64,000 nt of DNA from Marispirochaeta sp963667435 (GTDB lineage Bacteria; Spirochaetota; Spirochaetia; JC444; Marispirochaetaceae): positions 1,364,001 to 1,428,000 of the forward strand of contig OY763414.1 of assembly GCA_963667435.1 (NCBI GenBank). Direction: 5' to 3'. The notes below the pieces were generated by a model that worked only from the letters and a program-made list of their open reading frames with translations, did no database searches and was not told the origin of the DNA. Of this stretch, positions 16,443 through 23,772 are shown piece by piece. Every line of letters starts with the position of its first letter. Within the stretch, counting starts at the first letter, position 1. The position numbers and the translations under genes were made by a program.

Positions 16443-17734
16443 GGTGTTGCATAATTAAACTGGTAACTGCATCCTATGGAAACCGAAAAAGGGATCCCGT
16501 TTTCGGGGAAAACACCGAAATCCCTGAATTTCTGAACCGGAATGAATACTCCAGCTCCGGCATTAAAGACGAAACCGGAGACAAGGGAATACTCGCTGGT
16601 AAGGAGGATTTCGGTCCCCATAAAACCTGCAGGAGTATCCGTAGCGGTTATTTTTTCAAAAGTCCCCTCCCCTTCGGATGGACGCATTACAGCCGCTGCT
16701 GAGAATGTCGTTCTAAAGCCGGGAATTCCGGGTACAGGAGCAAAAGCATACTCAGTCTCAAAGTAAACCAGATTGGACAACAGGTAGTCATATATTCCCC
16801 GGGAGTCAGTCCTGGTTACGGGCATAAACTGTGAAGAAAGCCCGCCTCCGGCATCGCCGAAAAGAGGATGTGAAGAATCGCCGGAGGCTGCAGTGAGCAG
16901 AAGCCGCAGGGTATCAGACGGTGAAACAAGCTCCTTCCAGATAATCTCCCCCCCCACGGCGGCGGCTATACTCTGGGTATAAAGGTAATCCCGGCTGATC
17001 TCGCCGTAATAATTGCCTTGCTGAATAAACAGAAAGAGGGAGTAAGCCCCGTTGAGAAACATACCGTCAAGCCCGGTACCCAGGGTATAGGAGTCGTAAT
17101 TATCTCCCGTAAAATCATTCTCCTCCGGAATATCGAAGTTGACAATAAAATCGGTATATAACCCGGCATCTGATGAGAGGAGAGGATATTCGAGACCGAA
17201 AAGAAAAATCAGCCGGTTCGGCGCCAAAAGAGGGTCCACCCGGTCGTCCTCTGAATAGGTGGGGATCAACTCGGAGGAGGTATCCAGAAGGAGCCCGGTA
17301 ATCCCGGCAGAGGCGGAAAGCAGAACATCACTTCCTTTAAAGTCAAGACTAAGACCATCCGCCGGAGTGTTTAGAATTAGAGAGGAGAAATCCTGCAGGA
17401 TACTTCTTCCCAGAGAGTATTCCGCCGGTCCGATACTTCCCTTAAGCCGGGCGATTTCAATATCGCCGGAAAAATCATGGTCCTGCTCATCCGGTGAATT
17501 CAGGAATGTATAGTCCAGAAAAAAGGCGAGTTCCAGACCCATCCCGGCAAAGAGGGCCTGATTCAGGTGCAGATCACTTTCTGCCGTCACTTCAAGTTCC
17601 CCTCCATCATCGGAACGGGAAAACCAGGAGGACTCACCCAGAGCCTTAACTTCAAACTCCAGAGCAGACAAAGAAGTAATGCAGATTGAGGCGGCAAGTA
17701 AGACAAAAATAGAGATTACCGTACTTTTTTTCAT
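16439..17734 (-). CDS. hypothetical exported protein, possible outer membrane beta-barrel
   Basis: 431 residues, family not recognised. An N-terminal signal peptide is clear (lysines, then VISIFVLLAASICITSLSA, cleavage near ALE). The mature part is acidic and alternates hydrophobic and polar residues in strand-like segments rich in Gly, Tyr, Phe and Asp, for example SVSIGCSYQFNY at the C-terminus. These are features of outer membrane barrels such as spirochaete porin-like or UPF0164-type proteins, but no signature fixes a family. The ATG has an AGGGGG site upstream and a reasonable promoter before it. It may be cotranscribed in part with the diguanylate cyclase gene. Confidence 0.7.
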   Translation of the reverse strand: MKKSTVISIFVLLAASICITSLSALEFEVKALGESSWFSRSDDGGELEVTAESDLHLNQALFAGMGLELAFFLDYTFLNSPDEQDHDFSGDIEIARLKGSIGPAEYSLGRSILQDFSSLILNTPADGLSLDFKGSDVLLSASAGITGLLLDTSSELIPTYSEDDRVDPLLAPNRLIFLFGLEYPLLSSDAGLYTDFIVNFDIPEENDFTGDNYDSYTLGTGLDGMFLNGAYSLFLFIQQGNYYGEISRDYLYTQSIAAAVGGEIIWKELVSPSDTLRLLLTAASGDSSHPLFGDAGGGLSSQFMPVTRTDSRGIYDYLLSNLVYFETEYAFAPVPGIPGFRTTFSAAAVMRPSEGEGTFEKITATDTPAGFMGTEILLTSEYSLVSGFVFNAGAGVFIPVQKFRDFGVFPENGIPFSVSIGCSYQFNYATP

Positions 17735-17765
17735 TTGCTGTCCCCCTGTGCCCGAACCTCTCTAT

Positions 17766-17794
17766 ATTGTACGGCTGGAAGCCATCTCTGTACA
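17766..17794 (-). promoter_or_regulatory. candidate sigma-70 promoter of the exported protein gene
   Basis: Minus strand TGTACA (17789-17794, 4/6), 17-base spacer, TACAAT (17766-17771, 5/6). The ATG at 17734 follows with a normal leader of about 25 bases holding an AGGGGGA Shine-Dalgarno sequence. Confidence 0.5.
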
Positions 17795-17817
17795 CTCCGG
17801 AAGGGAAAAAGATTGCT

Positions 17818-18792
17818 TCATGGAATAACTGATGACTGATCGCGGAGATCTTCAAACTCCCTGATCCAGTAAGCCCGGCTTCCCCAGTCGGGAAAATGAC
17901 GAAGGAAACCGGTATCATTCCGCTGCCGTGCGCACCAGGCAGCAAAGTGAAGCATTCTCATAAAGCGCAAAGGCTCTATCAGATTAAGGGTTTCCCAGGG
18001 AAAAAAGGAGAACTCCTCGTATCCGGCGGTAAACTGGCCAATCTGTTCTTCCGACTCTGCCCGGCGCCCTGGAAGAAGCAGCCAGAGATCCTGAACCGCC
18101 GGGCCTGTTGCCATATCATCAAAATCAATCAGCATCAGTCCGGTGTCGGGACGTTCAAGAATATTGCCTCGATGACAGTCGCCGTGAATACGGTGAACAG
18201 GGATATTCTGAAATGCAGGGGTTATCCTCTGCAGGACTTCACGGCAAAGCTCTTCAAAATCAGTGGCGACATCCGGATGTATCAGGGGAAGAAGCTCCTC
18301 CATCTGCGGCTGAGAAACATCTGAAGGGTTCCAGTTAAGCCTGTGCAATGCCCTGCGGCTGAGTCCGACTGAATGCAGACGACCCAGGAGTCGTCCAAGA
18401 CGGTACCACTGTTCCTCTCCCTCCGCATCAAAGCTGCGGCCGCCTTTTTTTGGAAAAAGAGCCATGAGAAAGTCCTGCTCCTCTTCCTCGGGACTCACTG
18501 CGGTAACCTCAAAAAGAGTGTCTCCATCTGCGTCTTCCATGGGAGCAATAACCGGCAGTTCCGCCTCGCTGCAATCAGAAAGAAACTGGTGCTCTTCTTC
18601 CACCGCTTCATACGACCAGCGTCCGGGGCGGTAGAATTTCACCACATACTCTTTGCCGTCATCATCCTTTAAGCCGTACACCCTGTTTATATAACTTGGA
18701 TACGGTACCAGGGAGCCCTCAAGGGAAAGCCCGAAAACAGCGCTTACCGATTCGTGGACAAAGCCGGGAGTAAGAAGTTCAAAACCTGCCAT
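17818..18792 (-). CDS. srkA: SrkA/YihE-like stress response kinase
   Basis: Serine/threonine protein kinase of the aminoglycoside phosphotransferase fold, 324 residues, matching E. coli SrkA (YihE) in length. The N-lobe has NRVYGLKDDDGKEYVVKFYRP with the ATP-binding lysine. The C-lobe has the catalytic loop IHGDCHRGNIL and the metal motif LIDFDDMATGPAVQDLW, both strongly SrkA-like. In E. coli SrkA protects against stress-induced death linked to MazEF; here this is by analogy only. Its start overlaps the 3' end of hflX by 14 bases, so the two are translationally linked. Confidence 0.85.
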   Translation of the reverse strand: MAGFELLTPGFVHESVSAVFGLSLEGSLVPYPSYINRVYGLKDDDGKEYVVKFYRPGRWSYEAVEEEHQFLSDCSEAELPVIAPMEDADGDTLFEVTAVSPEEEEQDFLMALFPKKGGRSFDAEGEEQWYRLGRLLGRLHSVGLSRRALHRLNWNPSDVSQPQMEELLPLIHPDVATDFEELCREVLQRITPAFQNIPVHRIHGDCHRGNILERPDTGLMLIDFDDMATGPAVQDLWLLLPGRRAESEEQIGQFTAGYEEFSFFPWETLNLIEPLRFMRMLHFAAWCARQRNDTGFLRHFPDWGSRAYWIREFEDLRDQSSVIP

Positions 18793-20086
18793 CGGCTCCC
18801 CCCTGTCTATAGGGGCTCAGAATGCCTCCGGTTTTTCCGGATACCATGGCATCGAGAAGGATACCCTCCTCCTCATACTCTTCCCGGAAAACCTTACCTG
18901 TACGGTGAGCCATGGCGACCAGATCATGCCGATCGGCAGGAAGGAGGAAAAGCTGACGACGTTTATCTGCATAGAGCATCTTCTCCAGGGCTTGAGGCAG
19001 GTTTTCAAGCCCCTCACCACTGTGTACTGAAAAGAACACCGCATTGGGGTATTGCAGACTCAGTGCATCCCGTTCTTCCCGGGGCAGAAGATCTGTCTTG
19101 TTGAAGCAGGTAAGCACCGGTTTTTCCCCCGCGCCGATCTCCTTGAGAACCTGTCGGGTAACCCGCATATGCTCAGCAAGCTCAGGGCTTGAGGCATCTA
19201 TAATATGCAGGAGAAAATCTGCAAGTACCGTCTCCTCCAGAGTCGATTTAAAAGCATCAACCAGATCATGGGGCAGCTTGCGGATAAAACCAACCGTATC
19301 GGTAAGCAGAAGCTCATTGCCGCCTTCAAGCCTGATGCGACGGGTTGTTGGATCCAGAGTGGCAAAAAGCTTGTCCTCCACCAGAATATCCGCGCCGGTA
19401 AGCCGCTTGAGTAGAGAGGATTTCCCTGCATTGGTATAGCCCACAATAGCCGCGGTAGGTACGGGTATGGCTTCCCGCTGTTTCCGCATTGTATTTCTGT
19501 TGCGCCGGACCTGAACAAGCTCTTCTTTCATTCTGGCAATCTTGCGCAGAACAATGCGCCGGTCAACCTCAAGCTGCGTTTCACCCTCTCCGCGAGTTCC
19601 CTTGCTTCCTCCCCTCTGCCGGCTCAGGTGTGTCCATGCCCGGGTAAGTCTGGGGAGCGAGTACTCCATCCTGGCCAGTCCGACCTGAAGCACTGCCTCC
19701 CTGGTGGATGCCCTGGAGGCAAAAATATCGAGAATAACTTCATGACGATCTATAACACAGCGGTTTGTCAGTGCTTCCCAGTTACGCTGCTGACTTGGTG
19801 AAAGATCCTGATCAAATATGATGCAGTCTACGTTCAGCTCATCCGCCAGATCCGCAATTTCTGCCGCTTTACCGGTTCCGAAAAAATATCGGGATTTGGG
19901 AGATTTTACCGGTGCAGAAATCCCTTCAAGGACTCCGAGCCCCATGGTATCCACGAGACTTTGAAGTTCTTCCATCTCCCTGCTGGACTCCTCATCATTC
20001 TGCCCCGGCATGCGGGGGACAATTAGGAGCGCAGTCTGGGCATAGGTAGAGAGGATACCTTCGGCTTCGTGCTGGGATGTATTCAT
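18779..20086 (-). CDS. hflX: GTPase HflX
   Basis: Ribosome-associated GTPase of 435 residues that splits or rescues stalled ribosomes under stress. The N-terminal HflX domain includes ISAPVKSPKSRYFFGTGKA and DCIIFDQDLSPSQQRNWE. It is followed by a helical linker with the Gly-rich turn QRGGSKGTRGEGETQLE. The G domain has GYTNAGKSSLL (G1), ATLDPTTRR (G2), DTVGFIRKLPHDLVDAF (G3) and NKTD (G4). All motifs are intact. It lies 11 bases after the receiver-protein gene and overlaps the SrkA gene, making a three-gene stress-like unit. Confidence 0.96.
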   Translation of the reverse strand: MNTSQHEAEGILSTYAQTALLIVPRMPGQNDEESSREMEELQSLVDTMGLGVLEGISAPVKSPKSRYFFGTGKAAEIADLADELNVDCIIFDQDLSPSQQRNWEALTNRCVIDRHEVILDIFASRASTREAVLQVGLARMEYSLPRLTRAWTHLSRQRGGSKGTRGEGETQLEVDRRIVLRKIARMKEELVQVRRNRNTMRKQREAIPVPTAAIVGYTNAGKSSLLKRLTGADILVEDKLFATLDPTTRRIRLEGGNELLLTDTVGFIRKLPHDLVDAFKSTLEETVLADFLLHIIDASSPELAEHMRVTRQVLKEIGAGEKPVLTCFNKTDLLPREERDALSLQYPNAVFFSVHSGEGLENLPQALEKMLYADKRRQLFLLPADRHDLVAMAHRTGKVFREEYEEEGILLDAMVSGKTGGILSPYRQGGADGRF

Positions 20087-20097
20087 GTACCTGCAGC

Positions 20098-20538
20098 CTA
20101 CAGCCCCTGAAGGACCCGGGAGAAACGTTCAAGCACTTTTTTGCGGTCCAGAGGTTTGACAATGTAGTTCTTTGCCCCTAACATAAAGGACTTCTTTACA
20201 AGATCCTGCTTCCCCAGGGCACTGACCATGATAATTTTTGCCTCACCATCGAAGGCAATAATTTTTTCAAGAGCGGTTATCCCGTCCATAACAGGCATTG
20301 TTATATCCATGGTTACTATATCAATACCGGGATGGTTTTCCTTATACAGCTCCAGAGCTTCTTTTCCGTTCGCTGCAGTAGCAACTACTTCAAAACCTTC
20401 AGAGGTTAGAATCTGCCCAAGCTGCTTTTTTACAAAAATGGAGTCATCCACAATCAGTACCCGATATGGTTTCCCGTTGGGTTTCAGTCCTTCAGGCTCT
20501 TTATTGTTTATAGACGGGAAATCCATTTTGGTCTTCAA
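20098..20538 (-). CDS. CheY-like single-domain response regulator
   Basis: 146 residues: a short N-terminal tail, then one receiver domain. Phosphorylation site and switch residues are present: VLIVDDSIFVKK (acidic pair), IVTMDITMPVMDG (phospho-acceptor Asp at about residue 77), MVSALG (Ser switch) and YIVKPLD (Lys). There is no output domain, so it probably binds a partner such as a motor or kinase. The start codon is taken as TTG at 20538 because GGAGG lies about 8 bases upstream; the ATG at 20526 is too far from it. It is divergent from the homocysteine operon and just upstream of hflX. Confidence 0.88.
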   Translation of the reverse strand: MKTKMDFPSINNKEPEGLKPNGKPYRVLIVDDSIFVKKQLGQILTSEGFEVVATAANGKEALELYKENHPGIDIVTMDITMPVMDGITALEKIIAFDGEAKIIMVSALGKQDLVKKSFMLGAKNYIVKPLDRKKVLERFSRVLQGL

Positions 20539-20625
20539 TGCGTTTTCCTCCGGAGCAGCTTGCCCCTGTTGTAGTGTTACAGATGAATTCTATACATGAT
20601 TAAAAAAAATTCAAGGGGAGGCGGT

Positions 20626-20654
20626 TTGACATTCGTCGATCTTAGCCCTACCAT
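20626..20654 (+). promoter_or_regulatory. sigma-70 promoter of the homocysteine operon
   Basis: TTGACA (20626-20631, perfect -35), 17-base spacer, TACCAT (20649-20654, 4/6). Transcription would begin near 20661, leaving a leader of only about 27 bases before the ATG at 20688, with AAGG as Shine-Dalgarno sequence. That is too short for a SAM or T-box riboswitch. Confidence 0.7.
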
Positions 20655-20687
20655 GTAGCTCTGAAAAACCATTTTGAAGGATACCGG

Positions 20688-21896
20688 ATGAACGAAATCA
20701 AAAGTCTGGACGATATCAATAAACGTATTGAATCCGGAAAAGCAGTGGTTATGACCGCTGAAGAGGTAATAGGATACGTTGAAAAAAAGGGACTCGAAGA
20801 GGCAGCCCGTGAAATCGACGTGGTAACCACTGCAACCTTCGGCCCCATGTGTTCTTCCGGAGTCTTCATAAACCTGGGGCATTCGAAACCTAAAATACGC
20901 ATAACTCAAGCCTGGCTGGAAGACGTGGAAGTCTATTCCGGTATTGCCGCAGTGGATCTTTTTCTCGGAGCAACCCAGCTGCCATACAATGATCCTGAGA
21001 ATATGGTTTTCCCCGGAGAATTCCGATTCGGCGGTGGTCACATCATTGAAAAACTTGTTCGGGGAGAATCGGTACGGCTTAACGCCCGGTCATACGGCAC
21101 CCAGGACTACCCCCGCAAAGAGGTCAGTACCGAGATAAGTCTGACCGACATAAATCAGGCAATAATGACCAATCCCCGCAACTGCTATCAAAACTACAAT
21201 GCTGCAGTAAACTCCTCAGGCAGCACAGTTTATACCTATCTGGGAGCCCTTAAGCCGAATTACGGTTCCATCGGGTACTCCTCCGCCGGACAGTTGAGCC
21301 CGCTGCTGAATGATCCCTGGTACCGCTCAATAGGCATAGGGACAAAGGTATGGCTGGCAGGAGCTCCGGGCATAGTCTACGCCCCGGGAACCCAGCACAG
21401 CCCTGATTCGGAGAGAGGGGAGAACGGCGTGCCCATTGACGGCGCCGGAACTCTTGGTCTTTCCGCCGATCTGAAGCAGATGGATCCGGAATTTGTGAGG
21501 GGTGTTTCCATAAAGGGTTACGGTGTATCCCTCGCACTGGGTATAGGAATCCCCATTCCCATCACCAGTCTGGAAGCCCTGAATGAATGTACTGTGAAAG
21601 ACGAGGAGATTTTCGCTCCCGTAGTGGACTACTCCAGCGACTATCCTCAGGCAACCGGAAAGGTACTGGCCCATGTGAGCTATGCAGATCTGCGTAAAGG
21701 AAGTATCCGCCTCTTCGACAAAGAGGTGGAAACTGGCAGCCTCTCCTCCTACAACAAGGCCAGGAAAGCAGCCCATCTGCTGGCCGACCAGGTCAGAAGC
21801 GGTGGTTTTACCATTAACCGTCCGGTTATGCCCCTGCCGTCGCGGGGCAGCACTTCTCCGATGAAACTTAATCCATCCCGGGAGGGACAGGCATAA
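20688..21896 (+). CDS. homocysteine biosynthesis protein, DUF39 family (L-aspartate semialdehyde sulfurtransferase)
   Basis: 402 residues, homologous along its length to the DUF39/COG1900 proteins such as Methanosarcina MA1821. With a NIL/ferredoxin partner these convert aspartate semialdehyde to homocysteine using sulfide-derived persulfide, bypassing O-acylhomoserine. Family features are TTATFGPMCSSGVFINLGHS near residues 48-66, FGGGHIIEKLVRGE, and the Gly-rich GTKVWLAGAPGIVYAPGTQH near 215. Candidate sulfur-carrying cysteines are at about 55 and 166. The stop codon overlaps the next start (TAATG), and the two following genes complete the known anaerobic set. The function is inferred from the family and the neighbours. 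Confidence 0.9.
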   Translation: MNEIKSLDDINKRIESGKAVVMTAEEVIGYVEKKGLEEAAREIDVVTTATFGPMCSSGVFINLGHSKPKIRITQAWLEDVEVYSGIAAVDLFLGATQLPYNDPENMVFPGEFRFGGGHIIEKLVRGESVRLNARSYGTQDYPRKEVSTEISLTDINQAIMTNPRNCYQNYNAAVNSSGSTVYTYLGALKPNYGSIGYSSAGQLSPLLNDPWYRSIGIGTKVWLAGAPGIVYAPGTQHSPDSERGENGVPIDGAGTLGLSADLKQMDPEFVRGVSIKGYGVSLALGIGIPIPITSLEALNECTVKDEEIFAPVVDYSSDYPQATGKVLAHVSYADLRKGSIRLFDKEVETGSLSSYNKARKAAHLLADQVRSGGFTINRPVMPLPSRGSTSPMKLNPSREGQA

Positions 21897-22300
21897 TGAC
21901 AAGAAGATTACTCCTATTTTTTCCCCGGTGTGAAACGGAGAAACCCATTGTATACCACCTGGTAAAAGACCATGATCTTGAGATCAATATCTTCCGTGCC
22001 AAGGTAACTCCCGACGAAGAGGGATATCTGATCCTGGACCTGACCGGATCAGAGGAGAATATAAAGCAGGGAATTTCCTGGACAAAGAGCCTGGGAATAG
22101 AAGTACGGGAGCATCAGCGGGGACTTCGCTGGGATGAAGAGCTCTGTACCTCCTGTGGAAACTGTGTTCCCCACTGCCCTACAGGGGCTCTCCATTTTGC
22201 AGGCACTGACAGGCAGATGGTTTTTGATGATGCAAAATGCGTAGAGTGTCTCAGCTGTATACCGAACTGCCCCTACGGCGCCTGCAGTTCCATTATTTGA
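21896..22300 (+). CDS. NIL domain ferredoxin, partner of the DUF39 homocysteine protein
   Basis: 134 residues. The N-terminal NIL domain (about 1-75) includes KPIVYHLVKDHDLEINIFRA. The C-terminal part is a bacterial-type ferredoxin with two 4Fe-4S motifs, CTSCGNCVPHCPTGA and CVECLSCIPNCPYGA. It resembles Methanosarcina MA1822, thought to supply reducing power to split the persulfide during homocysteine formation. It starts on the stop codon of the DUF39 gene, which supports a stoichiometric complex. Although similar domains exist at the end of MetN ABC proteins, no ATPase is attached here. Confidence 0.92.
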   Translation: MTRRLLLFFPRCETEKPIVYHLVKDHDLEINIFRAKVTPDEEGYLILDLTGSEENIKQGISWTKSLGIEVREHQRGLRWDEELCTSCGNCVPHCPTGALHFAGTDRQMVFDDAKCVECLSCIPNCPYGACSSII

Positions 22301-22312
22301 AAAGTTATCCTG

Positions 22313-23056
22313 ATGCGCCGCTTTGCCGAGTTCCGTCATAAAGAAGCGGTTTTCCGGGTAGCCACCAGCCGCCTGGATGCTGTTCGCAGTGAAATCCGCC
22401 GGATAAGAAAAGAGCTGGAAGACTATATCCGTCTCTATCCGGAATTCAGGGAGAGTATGAACCCGCTGGATTCACTACAGGGAGCCCCTCCAGAATCAGT
22501 TAAACGCATGCATAACGCCTCCATACTCACCGGAGTAGGGCCTATGGCCGCAGTCGCAGGTACTGTTGCCATGCTGGCGGCGGAAGCAGCCGGTAAAGCA
22601 GGCTGTGACGATACCATAATAAACAACGGCGGAGATCTTTTCCTGAATATCAGGGAAGAAGCGGTTATAGGACTCTATGGAGGTAACCATGCCCTAACAG
22701 GAAAAGCGGCTTTTCTGGTACTCCCCGAAACAACCCCCCTGGCTATATGTTCGTCATCTTCAAGAATGGGGCACTCCAAATCATTCGGCGGGTGTGACCT
22801 GACCACCGTCATTTCAAGGGACGGGGCTCTGGCGGATGCCGCGGCAACATTGGCTGGCAATCTGAGCATAGATAGTTATTCTGCGGCGGAAGCGGCGGAG
22901 CGTATCGCGGCGATTGAGGGAATAGATGGAATAATTATCCTGGTTGGCACCACTGTGGCACAGGCCGGAGTTCTTCCCCCGCTTATCCCGGCGGCGGAGG
23001 AAAAATCTGTCAGGGAAGGGATTCTGTACCACCCGGACTATCATTCCCCTGTATAG
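22313..23056 (+). CDS. UPF0280 family protein (ApbE-related), third gene of the homocysteine set
   Basis: 247 residues of the UPF0280/COG2122 family, distantly related to the flavin transferase ApbE. Seen are the FAEFRHKEAVFRVATSRLD start, ASILTGVGPMAAVAGTVA, and CDDTIINNGGDLFLN, followed by LAICSSSSRMGHSKSFGGCD and ADAAATLAGN. The ICSSSSRMGHS segment corresponds to the ApbE FMN-threonine region. In methanogens a homologue (MA1715) was linked with the DUF39 and NIL-ferredoxin proteins in homocysteine synthesis, which fits its place 12 bases after the ferredoxin gene. Its exact role is unknown. Its last 16 bases overlap the convergent secreted-protein gene. Confidence 0.85.
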   Translation: MRRFAEFRHKEAVFRVATSRLDAVRSEIRRIRKELEDYIRLYPEFRESMNPLDSLQGAPPESVKRMHNASILTGVGPMAAVAGTVAMLAAEAAGKAGCDDTIINNGGDLFLNIREEAVIGLYGGNHALTGKAAFLVLPETTPLAICSSSSRMGHSKSFGGCDLTTVISRDGALADAAATLAGNLSIDSYSAAEAAERIAAIEGIDGIIILVGTTVAQAGVLPPLIPAAEEKSVREGILYHPDYHSPV

Positions 23057-23718
23057 CCTTCCGGATACGAATCAATGTTAAGACTAACCTTTTCGACAAT
23101 TTGCAACGCGCTTGTAAGCCCCGATAATTCCGGGATCAGATGTTCAACCGGACCATTCAACCCGCCGGTTCCCGAAGGACGCAGATTCACAACACCCCGG
23201 AAATCTCCCGGAAAAACTGCGGAATACACAAGCGACGGCTGTCCGTTCACTCCGGAACTCTCTTTTGGCCATTTTTGATTGTAATCAAAAGATACATTAA
23301 CTTCAAAAAATACAGTATACAAATCGGTGGTATCAAACACAGCTGTTTCACCGGGTGTCATAGATACTGCATCGCTGCGCCCCGGAGTAGCACTGCTGAC
23401 GGTATCTGCTGCAGAATGCCTGCCGTTAAACAGGGAAAGGGCTTCCGGACGGTCTGTCCCGCCTACCCAGCTCTTTTCTGCACTGCGGGAGCTCAAAAAA
23501 AGTAGAGAAATCAGTTGCCCCTCTTCATCCTCAACCCACGCAGCCATCTGAGGTGTTAATTTTTTGGGGAAAATCCCGAACAAGTGCCAGTGAGAATAGG
23601 CGCTTCCCGGTACCAGCTCAAGTTGCAAAGCAGATTTAACAGGTTCGCCGACTAAAATTGAACAGAACAGTGCTGAAGTCACCAGCATAGCGAAAAGCGA
23701 TAATTTTTGTAATTTCAT
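23041..23718 (-). CDS. hypothetical exported protein
   Basis: 225 residues; no firm family. A signal peptide is likely (MKLQKLSLFAMLVTSALFCS). The mature part has a beta-rich pattern: AAWVEDEEGQLISLLFLSSR, then a tryptophan and DRPEALSLF, VSSATPGRSD, VFFEVNVSFDYNQKW and SLVYSAVFPG. This loosely recalls small secreted beta-sandwich proteins (DUF2271-like) found with flavin-transfer genes, but the match is from memory and weak. AAAGGAG precedes the ATG by about 7 bases. It is convergent with the UPF0280 gene (16-base overlap) and lies upstream of nothing obvious on its own strand. Confidence 0.7.
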   Translation of the reverse strand: MKLQKLSLFAMLVTSALFCSILVGEPVKSALQLELVPGSAYSHWHLFGIFPKKLTPQMAAWVEDEEGQLISLLFLSSRSAEKSWVGGTDRPEALSLFNGRHSAADTVSSATPGRSDAVSMTPGETAVFDTTDLYTVFFEVNVSFDYNQKWPKESSGVNGQPSLVYSAVFPGDFRGVVNLRPSGTGGLNGPVEHLIPELSGLTSALQIVEKVSLNIDSYPEGYTGE

Positions 23719-23772
23719 CGTTTCTCCTTTATAGAGTCTCTTCTCTTTTAATGTACCGGGACGTTACTGGTG

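Noticed and set aside
20655..20687. Possible SAM or T-box riboswitch before the homocysteine operon.
   Set aside because: The promoter places the transcript start about 27 bases before the ATG, which leaves no room for such a structure.
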